Positions 8,174 through 16,011 of a stretch of DNA of 31,182 nt are shown piece after piece; position 1 is the stretch's first letter, and every line of letters begins with the position of its first letter. The position numbers were made by a program, and so were the translations under genes. Source of the DNA: Bacillota bacterium (GTDB lineage: Bacteria; Bacillota_I; Bacilli_A; RF39; UBA660); NCBI GenBank assembly GCA_023391185.1, contig JAEWBI010000041.1, positions 1-31,182 of the forward strand, given 5' to 3'. The notes under the pieces were generated by a model. The model saw only the letters and a program-made list of their open reading frames with translations. It was not told where the DNA came from and searched no databases.

Positions 8174-9277
8174 CTAAAGACTAAATTTTAGAAGAGTAAT
8201 AACTGGGCGAATTCCAAAGCTGTCTAAAGTGTCTACGTGGTTATTGCCCAATCCCCCACCCCTGCTCACTCGCCAAGCGTTGCTAGTATCACCAAATGCT
8301 GCTGTAGATGTCCAGTATCCATAGGTACTTGCATCAGCAACATTACATCCAAAACTAGTACAACCGTTTGTATAATTAAATAGAAATCCATAATTACTTG
8401 CTCCAGTAGTAGTAGCTGTTTGTGTTTGATTATTGCTATCAAAATAAAACCAGTATGTAGCTGATGATGTTGCTTCTACAAAACTACTATTTTCTGTAAT
8501 TAAAGCTATTTCAGCAGCTGTTATTAATTTGGCCTTATATGTACTATAATTTATAGTATAATTAGCAGTTCCATTACTCACACTGTAACTATCCGTTCTT
8601 GTTGGTACTCCTGCCCATGAACTTGTATCAATTTGTAACTGAGTAAGCACATTTGTTGGACCACTTACATTACTTCCAGTCGAATTCCATGAAACTAATG
8701 CAGTCGTATTATGATCTAATATTAAGTTAATTGTATCGCTTGTTGCTCCACCATCATTAAACGTGTACCATTTCATACATCCTGTTTTTGTTCCTGTTGT
8801 GCTTACTGCTTCTCCAGCTGTACATTTAGCACCAGTTACTGGATTAAAATATACAGCAGTTCCATTTGCATAGACATTATAAATTGTTTGTACTTCCTCA
8901 CCATTAACTACTAATACTGTTCCATCAGATGTTAATTTATTTGCAGTAAAAGTTCCGTTAGTGGCACTTAGCGTTACATTACATTTTTCATCGACAATCG
9001 CAGTTCCGCTAGTAGGTAGTTTTCCTTTTATATTTAGACTTGGTGATACTACTCCATTTGTAAATGTATATGTTGTTGTAATGGTTTCTCCTTTTAATAC
9101 TTGTAACTGGCAAGCATCTTCTATTGAGCTTATTATATTATTTACCGATGATTCAAAAGCACCTTTTCTACTTTCTTTAATTATCTTATTTACCGTTGGT
9201 ATTGCTATTAAAGCAATTATTCCTAGTATTAGAATTACTGCTAATAATTCTATTAATGTAAAGCCTCTTCTTCTCAT
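8174..9277 (-). CDS. Prepilin-like surface protein with C-terminal lectin-like (DUF6273-type) domain
   Basis: The 367-residue protein starts with a class III signal: MRRRGFTLIELLAVILILG. This is the prepilin peptidase site (after G5, with Glu at +5 of the mature protein) and a hydrophobic helix ending AIPTV, so it should be processed by PilD-type peptidase and inserted like a type IV pseudopilin. Residues about 35-125 match the second pilin-like protein in this window. The middle is Thr/Ser/Asn-rich with two cysteine pairs. The C-terminus (about 245-367) has YWFYFDSNNQ, GYWTSTAAF, AWRVSRGGG and FGIRPVITL, which fits the DUF6273/C-type-lectin-like fold. AGGAGG precedes the ATG. The last 85 coding bases are far richer in GC than the rest. 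Ligand is unknown. Confidence 0.85.
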   Translation of the reverse strand: MRRRGFTLIELLAVILILGIIALIAIPTVNKIIKESRKGAFESSVNNIISSIEDACQLQVLKGETITTTYTFTNGVVSPSLNIKGKLPTSGTAIVDEKCNVTLSATNGTFTANKLTSDGTVLVVNGEEVQTIYNVYANGTAVYFNPVTGAKCTAGEAVSTTGTKTGCMKWYTFNDGGATSDTINLILDHNTTALVSWNSTGSNVSGPTNVLTQLQIDTSSWAGVPTRTDSYSVSNGTANYTINYSTYKAKLITAAEIALITENSSFVEATSSATYWFYFDSNNQTQTATTTGASNYGFLFNYTNGCTSFGCNVADASTYGYWTSTAAFGDTSNAWRVSRGGGLGNNHVDTLDSFGIRPVITLLKFSL

Positions 9278-9320
9278 ACTTCTCCTCCTACTTAATTTTT
9301 TTTAGTTTTTATCTAAACTA

Positions 9321-9349
9321 ATAATACTAAACTTCAACATTTTTTGCAA
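9321..9349 (-). promoter_or_regulatory. Promoter of the first pilin-like gene
   Basis: On the minus strand -35 TTGCAA, a 17-base spacer and -10 TATTAT, about 45 bp before the ATG at 9277. Confidence 0.65.
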
Positions 9350-9459
9350 TACTATTACGAGTAAAAACTATTTGACTTAGACATTTAAACTTACAGTATA
9401 ATAAAATGTAAAAATAATATGTTACTTTTTAACCTTTTATAATTGAATTTAATAATTTA

Positions 9460-9468
9460 TGTTATACT
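9460..9468 (+). promoter_or_regulatory. Extended -10 promoter of the PQ-loop gene
   Basis: TGTTATACT on the plus strand: a near-consensus -10 with TGn extension, 29 bases before the ATG at 9498. A TTGAAT lies upstream at a spacing (14) too short to be a classical -35. Confidence 0.55.
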
Positions 9469-9497
9469 TATATAAACAATAGATGTAGAGGTGTTTT

Positions 9498-9779
9498 ATG
9501 ACAATTTTTTGTACAATATATTATGTTTTTAGTTATATACAAATAGTACCACAAATTATAAAATTATTAAAAACTAAATCAAGTAACGACTATAGTCTTT
9601 GTATGTTATTACTGCAGCTAATAGCATTAATTAGTTGGACAATATATATTTATACTTCAAAGCAAAATATTATTGTTTATATTGGAACTGGTATAGATTT
9701 AGTTTTACTATTATATATAGATATATTAATAATTAAATATTATAAATTTAGTAACAATAAATATACTAAAATAATTTAA
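9498..9779 (+). CDS. PQ-loop / SemiSWEET-like small transporter
   Basis: The 93-residue protein has three membrane helices (about 3-20, 34-52, 58-79), the SemiSWEET layout of one three-helix bundle that dimerises. The signature is in the first helix and loop: a PQ pair (IVPQIIKLLKTKSSNDYSL), where the proline-glutamine hinge and the Lys-Ser-Ser-x-x-x-Ser loop are typical of bacterial SemiSWEET/PQ-loop proteins. These move small sugars or similar solutes by facilitated diffusion; the substrate here is unknown. GAGGTG lies four bases before the ATG. It stands alone on the plus strand between two minus-strand pilin genes with its own promoter and a shared terminator. Confidence 0.85.
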   Translation: MTIFCTIYYVFSYIQIVPQIIKLLKTKSSNDYSLCMLLLQLIALISWTIYIYTSKQNIIVYIGTGIDLVLLLYIDILIIKYYKFSNNKYTKII

Positions 9780-9829
9780 AATAGCAGAAAGGATTAAATA
9801 TATTTATCCCTTCTGCTATTTCTTTTTTT
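9778..9829. terminator. Bidirectional terminator between the PQ-loop gene and the second pilin-like gene
   Basis: A long stem (AAATAGCAGAA with AAGGAT, paired with ATCCCTTCTGCTATTT) is flanked by A- and T-rich tails on both sides. It serves the plus-strand gene ending at 9779 and the minus-strand gene ending at 9861. Confidence 0.85.
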
Positions 9830-9860
9830 ATATAATTACTTTTAAACAATATATGATTGT

Positions 9861-11420
9861 TTATTGAGCCCCTATCAATGTCAATCTTGATGAACTACTA
9901 CTATCAGCAATACCCGGTGTATTATCAAAATGGAATGCACCACACCAATTAGAAATTGATGGACCACCACCACGACCAAGCCATGAATAAGAAGAATAAA
10001 GAAAAGCATTGAAATCATCATACCAACCTATTGTTTCTCCAATTGCATCTCCTAGATGTCTTCTTGCATATGAGGCTTGTCCTGTATACTCGGTACTATA
10101 ATTATATTTATCAATATATTTTGACATAGCAGCGCTATCAATAGTGGCTTGTGTGAAACCTGAACTAGCTAATTTAATAGTTGTATTACCACTATTATAC
10201 ATAGCGCCCATTATAAGTTCCCATGATCCACCAGACATATCATATATACCATAAACATTTCCTGTTGTGCTTGCCTGCTGTCCATTACTAGTTGTATATG
10301 CAAATGGACACCCAGATACACCAGCAACATATACACTTGCTCCAGCACAACCTGTAATAAAGTTACTACTTGGATTCATCCAAATCTCGGCATTCTTACC
10401 ATATACTGACTGCGTTAAATATGCAACAGCACCCCACTCCATATTTTTCATAATATGTGCGTCATTTGCACTAGTTAATCCGTAAGTAGTTGTATTACTA
10501 AATTTTTGCATAATATCAAATTGCGATTTCATATTTTGATTTCTTAATGATGTCAAACCCGGTTTAACTGTAGCCGCTGCAGCAGTACCTGTCATTTCAA
10601 ATTTACCAACCCAGAAACCATTTAATTCTTGTGAACCAAATGTAAAAGCAGGATGAGTTAACCATGTACCATTTGTACTTCCGTTTGATTTTGCAGTTTC
10701 TTTATTTTCAAAAGCTACTTCAATTGTTTGAACTGGCACTTCAGCAGACTCAACATTAAAAAGTTTATACTTATATCTAGGTACCCATACTAGATAAGCT
10801 AGAACATCTGCTTCATTAACTGTTGTTCCTGGATTAGCATTTTGATATGTACTTCTTGATGCATCAGTTACTAATACAACATTAGCCCATTTTTTAGTAG
10901 TATAATCATACCATTTTTCATTTGTATCTGCTTTAATCCATTTGCTACCATCCCAAGAAATAGGAATCATACCTGGACTTAGTTCTGGAGCTGCTCCATT
11001 AAGAAGAGTATCTTCATAAGTTTCAGGAATAGTTATTACACCCTCAACAACTTCTATTTTATCTGTAACTTGCTCTTTACTTGCTGTAAAATCTCCATCT
11101 GTTAAATCATTAAAAGAAACCTTACAGTCTTCATTTACTGTTATAGTTCCACTTTTTGGTAATTTTCCTTTAATATTTATAGTTGGAGAAACTACTCCAT
11201 TTGTTAGTGTATAAGTGTTTGTTATATGATCAGATTCAAGTTGCTCCATTAAACAGTTATTTTCTATAGAATCGACTAAATTTGTCACTGTTGTTTCAAA
11301 AGCACTCTTTTTAGCGCTTCTCGTGATCTTACTTACCGTTGGTATAGCTATTAGAGCTATTATACCTAATATTAGAATTACTGCTAGAAGTTCAATTAAT
11401 GTGAACCCTTTTGATTTCAT
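9861..11420 (-). CDS. Prepilin-like surface protein with FGE-sulfatase/C-type-lectin-like C-terminal domain
   Basis: The 519-residue protein begins MKSKGFTLIELLAVILILG, a prepilin peptidase site and hydrophobic helix almost identical to the other pilin-like protein. Residues 35-125 are also similar (TNGVVSPTINIKGKLPKSG). After a linker, the C-terminal 330 residues resemble the formylglycine-generating-enzyme-like C-type-lectin fold: LVWVPRYKYKL, GFWVGKFEM, WGAVAYLTQSVYG, GNVYGIYDMSGGSWEL and a final SWLGRGGGPSISNW block ending SRLTLIG. This fold is used by sulfatase-modifying enzymes and by retroelement-diversified receptor proteins. An enzymatic role is unlikely on an exported pilin stalk; binding is more likely. 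AGGTGG precedes the ATG. Ligand unknown. Confidence 0.85.
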   Translation of the reverse strand: MKSKGFTLIELLAVILILGIIALIAIPTVSKITRSAKKSAFETTVTNLVDSIENNCLMEQLESDHITNTYTLTNGVVSPTINIKGKLPKSGTITVNEDCKVSFNDLTDGDFTASKEQVTDKIEVVEGVITIPETYEDTLLNGAAPELSPGMIPISWDGSKWIKADTNEKWYDYTTKKWANVVLVTDASRSTYQNANPGTTVNEADVLAYLVWVPRYKYKLFNVESAEVPVQTIEVAFENKETAKSNGSTNGTWLTHPAFTFGSQELNGFWVGKFEMTGTAAAATVKPGLTSLRNQNMKSQFDIMQKFSNTTTYGLTSANDAHIMKNMEWGAVAYLTQSVYGKNAEIWMNPSSNFITGCAGASVYVAGVSGCPFAYTTSNGQQASTTGNVYGIYDMSGGSWELIMGAMYNSGNTTIKLASSGFTQATIDSAAMSKYIDKYNYSTEYTGQASYARRHLGDAIGETIGWYDDFNAFLYSSYSWLGRGGGPSISNWCGAFHFDNTPGIADSSSSSRLTLIGAQ

Positions 11421-11521
11421 ATATTCTATCCACCTTTTCCATCTAAGTACATGCTACTATAAGTGAATATTGTTTTCAAGTATATAGAGTATTTATATAC
11501 AGTTAATTTACATCTATATAC

Positions 11522-11553
11522 AAAAAAATACACACTTTTTAAATAAAAGTGTG
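11522..11553 (-). terminator. Terminator of the small gene at 11570
   Basis: On the minus strand CACACTTTT, loop, AAAAAGTGTG, then TATTTTTTT. The stem is 9 bp. Confidence 0.85.
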
Positions 11554-11569
11554 CAACTTCATCTAAAGT

Positions 11570-11809
11570 TCATTTAATTAGTTTCTTTGTTTTTTGACAC
11601 TCTAAAGCATACTCTTCTATTGTAAGAACATGAAACTTAAAATAGAAATTATCATGTGTTGTCATTTCATAATTATTTTCGCCGTTATGAAATTTAATCC
11701 AGTTTATTTGAGGACTTTTTTTAATATCTGTTACCTCAATTATCTCTTCTGGTGTTTTTAATAAATAATTTCTTATTTTTAAAAAGTTTTCAATTTCATG
11801 GGAATACAT
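11570..11809 (-). CDS. Small hypothetical protein
   Basis: The 79-residue soluble protein starts MYSHEIENFLKIRNYLLKTP. It has no membrane segment and no recognised motif. It has an N-terminal helical stretch, a central beta-like part (QINWIKFHNGENNYEMTTHDNFYFKF) and a basic C-terminal helix. GGAAGTGG precedes the ATG, and a strong terminator follows. It is divergent from the vanY pair and is its own transcription unit. Function unknown. Confidence 0.7.
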   Translation of the reverse strand: MYSHEIENFLKIRNYLLKTPEEIIEVTDIKKSPQINWIKFHNGENNYEMTTHDNFYFKFHVLTIEEYALECQKTKKLIK

Positions 11810-11858
11810 ACTACCACTTCCTTTAAATATATTAACATAAAATTAAACAGATGAAAAC

Positions 11859-11887
11859 TTGTTTTTAATTATATATAAGGGTATAAT
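11859..11887 (+). promoter_or_regulatory. Promoter of the tandem vanY genes
   Basis: -35 TTGTTT, a 17-base spacer and -10 TATAAT. The start would fall around 11894, leaving a leader of about ten bases that holds only the ribosome site AGGTGA. A TTG that opens the reading frame further upstream is this -35 box, not a start codon. Confidence 0.75.
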
Positions 11888-11903
11888 TATACTAGGTGAT
11901 AAT

Positions 11904-12920
11904 ATGGAAAAGGAAAAAGAGATCGATATCGATACTAGCGATGAAGAAGTAGTAGAAGTAAAAGATACTAGAAAAGTAGTTGCTAAGAAGAAATATAAAG
12001 TAAAAAAGAACATGCTTAAGCTATTTATTATTTTAATTATTTTAATGCTTATTGCACTAGCAGGTTACTTCTACTATAAACATGTTACTAGTGATAAATA
12101 CTTACTTACTAAAAAAGGATATAGTGAAGATCAAGTTAATTCTATACTAAAAGATAATGATATGAAAGATGAATTACTTAAAAGAGACTATAATGAATAT
12201 ATTTTTGATGTTATGACTTCTAAATACTATTTAGAAAAGAACTTAGATAAATATTTAGAATACAAAGAAGACAATACTGATAAAGATATTAATGATGTTA
12301 TCTCCATTATAAATGTAGGTGCTGATAAAGAGTGGTATGATGATGCGGTAGAAACAGATACTACTAAAGGAATATTAATGCTTGTTAATAAATTTAATTA
12401 CTTAACAGAAGATTATGAAGTTGATGATCTAGTTGATATGAGTATTCAGTTTGCTTTTAATGGTAAACAAATTAAAGAAGAAGTATATTTTGCTTTTAAA
12501 ACAATGGCTATAGATGCTGCAAAAGAGAATTTAAAACTAGTAGCTAACTCTACCTACAGAACTTACTCTTATCAAAAAAATATCTATACTTCTTATAAAA
12601 ATAGTAAAGGAACAGAATATGCTGATAGCTATGCAGCTAGAGCTGGACATTCTGAACACCAAACTGGATTATCAATAGATATAAGTACTTTAAATAGTAC
12701 AACAGATAACTTTGTAGAGACAAAAGAGTTTACATGGCTTATGGATAATGCTTATAAATATGGATTTATATTAAGATATCCTGAAGATAAAGAATATTTA
12801 ACAGGTTACAATTATGAATCATGGCATTATAGATATGTAGGTAAAGATGCTGCAAAGCAAATTCATGATGAAGATATTACATTTGATGAGTATTATGCTT
12901 ATTATATAGATGGAGAATAG
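11904..12920 (+). CDS. VanY-type D-alanyl-D-alanine carboxypeptidase, membrane anchored (first of a tandem pair)
   Basis: The 338-residue protein has an acidic cytoplasmic start, a basic patch, one membrane helix (about 36-56, LKLFIILIILMLIALAGYFYY) and an extracellular part. A helical region (about 65-180) has one copy of a repeat around LEKNLDKYLEYKEDN. The C-terminal LAS-family zinc peptidase domain shows STYRTYSYQ, the zinc motif SEHQTGLSID and the second zinc site ESWHYRYVG. Such enzymes remove the terminal D-Ala from peptidoglycan stem peptides and trim cross-link substrates. ATG at 11904 follows ACTAGGTGATAAT. No van resistance ligases are nearby, so a housekeeping wall-trimming role is likelier than glycopeptide resistance. 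Confidence 0.9.
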   Translation: MEKEKEIDIDTSDEEVVEVKDTRKVVAKKKYKVKKNMLKLFIILIILMLIALAGYFYYKHVTSDKYLLTKKGYSEDQVNSILKDNDMKDELLKRDYNEYIFDVMTSKYYLEKNLDKYLEYKEDNTDKDINDVISIINVGADKEWYDDAVETDTTKGILMLVNKFNYLTEDYEVDDLVDMSIQFAFNGKQIKEEVYFAFKTMAIDAAKENLKLVANSTYRTYSYQKNIYTSYKNSKGTEYADSYAARAGHSEHQTGLSIDISTLNSTTDNFVETKEFTWLMDNAYKYGFILRYPEDKEYLTGYNYESWHYRYVGKDAAKQIHDEDITFDEYYAYYIDGE

Positions 12921-12921
12921 A

Positions 12922-14010
12922 ATGAAAAAAAAGAGAGCACGAATGAGAAAAGCACCAATTCTATTTATTGGTATTATTTTAGTTGGAACTATCATATATT
13001 TTATTATGAAAAATGGAAAATTAAATGAACTGGGTAATACCCAAAAATTAGAAGATTTAGGTTATACAGCTATAGAAGTTAGTATAATCGAAGGTAATGA
13101 TGATTATCTTGAATATGCCCTTAATAATCCTTATGATGAGAATTTTACTAAATTTATTAATAATAAAGATTTTATTTTTGAAAATTTAGATGCTTATTAT
13201 ACTTATATGGATGATAATCCTGATGCTAGTATTGATGACATTATTTATTTAGTAAATAATGATATTGACTATGAATATAGTGATATGCTTAAAACTCTAA
13301 TTAAGCAAAAATACTTTATAAAAGCAAGATTAGATAGATATATAAGTTATATTAAAGACTATCCTAAACTTACTCTTACTGAAGTAGTTACTAATGTAAA
13401 CTGTAACTTAGATTATGACTATTATACTAATATTACAAAAAGTGATACAAGTCTTGGAATACTAATGATCGCTAATAAATATTACAATCTAGATGAAGAT
13501 TTTAGTTATAATCTCGTAACTATTGATAATAATTACACAAGAGTTTCTGGTGCACAACTAAATAGTGAAGCTTATGAAGCTTTCAAAAAATTAAGCGATG
13601 CAGCAAAAGAAAAAGGACTTAGCATCTTAAGTCAGTCTGCTTATCGCAGTTATAATACACAAGCTACAATATATAGTTCTTATGTACTACAAGATGGACT
13701 AGATTGGACAGATAGATGGTCAGCTAGAGCTGGACATTCTGAACATCAAACTGGTTTAGCATTAGATGTTCTTACTAATACTAATAAATCTTTAGGTGAT
13801 TTTGAAGGAACTAAAGAATTTGACTGGATGAAAGAAAATAGTTATAAATATGGATTCATATTGAGATATCCTGAAAATAGTACACTTCAAACAGGTTATG
13901 GTTATGAACCATGGCATTATAGATATGTAGGTATTGAAGCAGCAAAGGTAATTTATGATGAAAAAATTACTTTTGATGAGTATTATGCTTACTATGTACT
14001 TAAAAAATAA
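12922..14010 (+). CDS. VanY-type D-alanyl-D-alanine carboxypeptidase, membrane anchored (second of a tandem pair)
   Basis: The 362-residue protein is a paralogue of the preceding one: a very basic N-terminus, a membrane helix at about 10-30, a helical region and the LAS zinc peptidase domain with SAYRSYNTQ, SEHQTGLALD and EPWHYRYVG. Its helical region holds two tandem copies of the repeat (FENLDAYYTYMDDNP and KARLDRYISYIKDYP), one more than its neighbour. The ATG at 12922 lies one base after the stop of the first gene, with GGAG as the ribosome site inside that gene's last codons, so the pair is translationally coupled. An in-frame ATG four codons earlier has worse spacing. Confidence 0.9.
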   Translation: MKKKRARMRKAPILFIGIILVGTIIYFIMKNGKLNELGNTQKLEDLGYTAIEVSIIEGNDDYLEYALNNPYDENFTKFINNKDFIFENLDAYYTYMDDNPDASIDDIIYLVNNDIDYEYSDMLKTLIKQKYFIKARLDRYISYIKDYPKLTLTEVVTNVNCNLDYDYYTNITKSDTSLGILMIANKYYNLDEDFSYNLVTIDNNYTRVSGAQLNSEAYEAFKKLSDAAKEKGLSILSQSAYRSYNTQATIYSSYVLQDGLDWTDRWSARAGHSEHQTGLALDVLTNTNKSLGDFEGTKEFDWMKENSYKYGFILRYPENSTLQTGYGYEPWHYRYVGIEAAKVIYDEKITFDEYYAYYVLKK

Positions 14011-14047
14011 ATAAAAAGAAGAAAAATTACCTTTTTCTTCTTTTTTT
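14011..14047. terminator. Bidirectional terminator between vanY and dacA
   Basis: AAAAAGAAGAAAAA, loop TTACC, TTTTTCTTCTTTTT. It ends the plus-strand vanY pair and overlaps the last codons and stop of the convergent dacA gene. Confidence 0.8.
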
Positions 14048-15241
14048 CTTCTTTTTAATAACTGAAATATATGTAATAAAGATAATACTGACAATAAATA
14101 TTAATACTCCTAATATATTATTTTTTAAGAATACTCCTAGTGAGAAATCGACCTTTTCCTGCAATAAAACATCAAAAGTTTTTAGAACTTCACCATTATA
14201 TATAACATCTATACTACCTAGTTTATCTCCAACATTCATACCAGTTTTTATAATATCTACACCTGTGTATTTTAAAGAGACGTCATTTTTATTAAAAGTA
14301 TTATCTAAATAATATTTTACATCCTCTTCCGCTTTAATATTTACTTCTTTAACTTTTCCATACTTAGTTGGAAGTGTTAAAATAATATCATCTTTATCAA
14401 CAAGATTATGATATTTATAATTTTCAAAATAATAGTCATATGTTTCTATAGCATCCTCAATATTATAAGCTTTTGAATCATCAGTTGGCGCATAAACAGT
14501 AACAAGTAAGTATTCAATGTTATTTTCACTATCCAGTGCAACAGATGCAAGGCACTTACCGGCATCAAGAGTATAACCTGTTTTTGCTCCTTTAAAATAG
14601 TTTATATCTAAACTATATCTTTTAGCGTTAGAAACTAAACTGCTATAAATAGTCATTGATTTGTTACTTAAAGTATATGTTTTTGTTGTAAATACTTCTT
14701 CAAACTTTTTGTTTTTAAGAGCTTTAATAAGTAACTCTGCTACCTCATTAGCTGTTGAATACTGATTTTTTTGATCTAAACCTATACAATTTTTATAATA
14801 TGTATTATCTAAACCTAGTTCTTTAGCTTTATCATTCATTAACTCAACAAATGCTTCTTCTGAGCCAGCTATACTTATGGCTAGTGCCCTAGCGCAGTCT
14901 GCACCACTCGGAAGAAGTGTTCCGTATAATAAATCATTATATGTAACTTTTTGATTAACCTTAAGTCCTATTACATAAGCATTATATTCATCTAAGTATC
15001 TAAGCATATCTTTAGTAATAGTTACTTCCTCGTCAAAATCTTTAATATTTTCAATAGCAACTAAAGCAGTCATTATTTTTGTTAAACTTGCTATACTAAC
15101 CTTTTCATCTTTATTTTTTTCATAAAGTACTTTCTCTTCATTTAAATTATATAATACAGCATATTTACTGCTTATTTCTAAAGCATTGCCATGCATTATC
15201 ATTATAAACATAACAAATACAGCAAATATTATCTTTTTCAT
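14027..15241 (-). CDS. dacA: Serine-type D-alanyl-D-alanine carboxypeptidase (penicillin-binding protein 5 family)
   Basis: The 404-residue protein has a signal peptide (MKKIIFAVFVMFIMIMHGNA), the catalytic SxxK as SLTK (S52, K55), a second motif in LLPSGADCA where SGA stands in place of SxN, and KTG in FKGAKTGYT. After the catalytic domain comes a beta-rich domain and a C-terminal membrane anchor (LGVLIFIVSIIFITYISVI) with a strongly basic tail (KKKKKRRKR). It trims terminal D-Ala from peptidoglycan pentapeptides outside the membrane, the same reaction as the VanY pair but by serine chemistry. AGTAGGTGATTTT precedes the ATG at 15241; upstream in-frame codons overlap the promoter and are rejected. 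Confidence 0.95.
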   Translation of the reverse strand: MKKIIFAVFVMFIMIMHGNALEISSKYAVLYNLNEEKVLYEKNKDEKVSIASLTKIMTALVAIENIKDFDEEVTITKDMLRYLDEYNAYVIGLKVNQKVTYNDLLYGTLLPSGADCARALAISIAGSEEAFVELMNDKAKELGLDNTYYKNCIGLDQKNQYSTANEVAELLIKALKNKKFEEVFTTKTYTLSNKSMTIYSSLVSNAKRYSLDINYFKGAKTGYTLDAGKCLASVALDSENNIEYLLVTVYAPTDDSKAYNIEDAIETYDYYFENYKYHNLVDKDDIILTLPTKYGKVKEVNIKAEEDVKYYLDNTFNKNDVSLKYTGVDIIKTGMNVGDKLGSIDVIYNGEVLKTFDVLLQEKVDFSLGVFLKNNILGVLIFIVSIIFITYISVIKKKKKRRKR

Positions 15242-15259
15242 AAAATCACCTACTTTTAA

Positions 15260-15268
15260 AGTATAACA
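15260..15268 (-). promoter_or_regulatory. Extended -10 promoter of dacA
   Basis: TGTTATACT on the minus strand, about 20 bases upstream of the ATG at 15241, between the Nudix gene and dacA. dacA can therefore be transcribed separately from the Nudix gene. Confidence 0.55.
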
Positions 15269-15283
15269 CAAAAAAATGAATAT

Positions 15284-15706
15284 TTAAAAGTTTAAATACT
15301 CATTTTTCAAAGCTTTGTCAATCAAATCTTGATATTTTAAATTTAAATTTGGTATTTTTTCAGTAGGAATTAGCATAGGTTCATAATAATTTTCTTTACA
15401 GTTTCTATCTATTTCTTCACCATTAAGTCTTATATCACCGCTTAATTTTTCACAATGATAAAAATGCTGAATACTCTTTTCATCTTCCACTACTCCAACA
15501 TAACCAAGAACAATTACTTTTAAATTAAACTCTTCATATACTTCTCTTATGGCAGTATCATATAAAGATTCATTTGGTTCTTGTCCTCCACCTGGAAGTG
15601 AATAGTATTCTAAATAAGAACCATCATCTTTTTTTCGTCTTCTAAACATTAAAACAATATTATCATCATCAAATATAATAGCTCTTGCTGCTACTCTTTT
15701 TTCCAT
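15284..15706 (-). CDS. Nudix hydrolase
   Basis: The 140-residue protein contains a Nudix box: GGGQEPNESLYDTAIREVYEEF, given here as G-x5-E-x7-REVYEE with the following G replaced by N. That box binds magnesium and catalyses hydrolysis of nucleoside diphosphates linked to another group. The substrate cannot be told from sequence; the MutT/ADP-ribose-type subgroup is possible. A basic strand (LMFRRRKKDDG) precedes the box. AGTAGGTGATTAA gives a good ribosome site for the ATG at 15706. Its own TGTTATAAT promoter lies upstream. Confidence 0.88.
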   Translation of the reverse strand: MEKRVAARAIIFDDDNIVLMFRRRKKDDGSYLEYYSLPGGGQEPNESLYDTAIREVYEEFNLKVIVLGYVGVVEDEKSIQHFYHCEKLSGDIRLNGEEIDRNCKENYYEPMLIPTEKIPNLNLKYQDLIDKALKNEYLNF

Positions 15707-15722
15707 TTAATCACCTACTATA

Positions 15723-15731
15723 ATTATAACA
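15723..15731 (-). promoter_or_regulatory. Extended -10 promoter of the Nudix gene
   Basis: TGTTATAAT on the minus strand, a perfect extended -10, 17 bases before the ATG and just downstream of a terminator that ends the copper region. Confidence 0.7.
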
Positions 15732-15740
15732 TATCAAAAG

Positions 15741-15807
15741 AAAAACAGATAAATAATTATCTGTTTGGAAAATTATTACATCTATTACATTCGTTGTTTA
15801 TAACTTG
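15741..15807. repeat. Left copy of a 67-bp direct repeat flanking the copper island
   Basis: These 67 bases match 27563-27629 at 65 positions, in the same orientation. The repeat contains a terminator and the last 16 codons of the CotD-like gene. The two copies bracket about 11.8 kb that holds almost all copper genes in the window. Confidence 0.95.
15742..15768 (-). terminator. Terminator at the left end of the copper island
   Basis: On the minus strand AAACAGATAA, short loop, TTTATCTGTTT, then TTC and a further T-rich run. It is the duplicated copy of the CotD-like gene terminator and overlaps the remnant's stop codon. It can also end the cupredoxin transcript. Confidence 0.8.
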
Positions 15808-15915
15808 GCTTACTTTTATACTATTAAATTCAAAAGTATATGCGTGATTATAAATAAGATTTATTATATAAATGTGAACTTGAATGATATATATAAACTT
15901 TATATTTAAATATCT
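15757..15915 (-). pseudogene. Remnant of a second CotD-like gene (C-terminal half)
   Basis: The minus strand read in frame ends VINNECNRCNNF-PNR, nearly identical to the C-terminus of the intact CotD-like protein (VINNECNRCNNF-ANR). Upstream, IIQVHIYIINLIYNHAYTFEF aligns with the intact VIPVHTHVINKHIYNHTYAPEF block, with one codon lost. The cysteines of the CSEEC segment are gone. Further upstream an in-frame stop appears and the Cys-rich N-terminal repeats and start codon are absent. The final 50 coding bases are 98% identical at DNA level while the rest is strongly diverged, suggesting recent gene conversion or a recent recombination end point. Confidence 0.75.
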
Positions 15916-16011
15916 TGTTTATATTTTAAGTGTAAATCTAAATTTATAAAATTTTTAATTTACGCCACCACTGTCACAACCTCCTAATTTTTGTACTGCG
16001 TTTATATTTTT

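Noticed and set aside
9861..11420. Functional formylglycine-generating enzyme for sulfatase activation
   Set aside because: The protein has a prepilin leader and is exported as a pilin-like protein; no sulfatase is nearby, and the fold is shared with non-enzymatic binding proteins.
11904..14010. Glycopeptide resistance locus based on VanY-type genes
   Set aside because: No VanH/A/X or VanR/S genes are adjacent; the two-component system in the window is in the copper island, 4 kb away and separately transcribed.
13792..14094. Minus-strand open frame across the end of the second vanY gene
   Set aside because: It overlaps the conserved zinc-site codons and the shared terminator in antisense, and gives only low-complexity sequence.
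15968..15990. AGGAGG motif on the minus strand followed by GTG GTG GCG TAA
   Set aside because: The frame stops after three codons; the motif is Leu-Gly-Gly coding in the read-through frame of the cupredoxin gene, not a start site.
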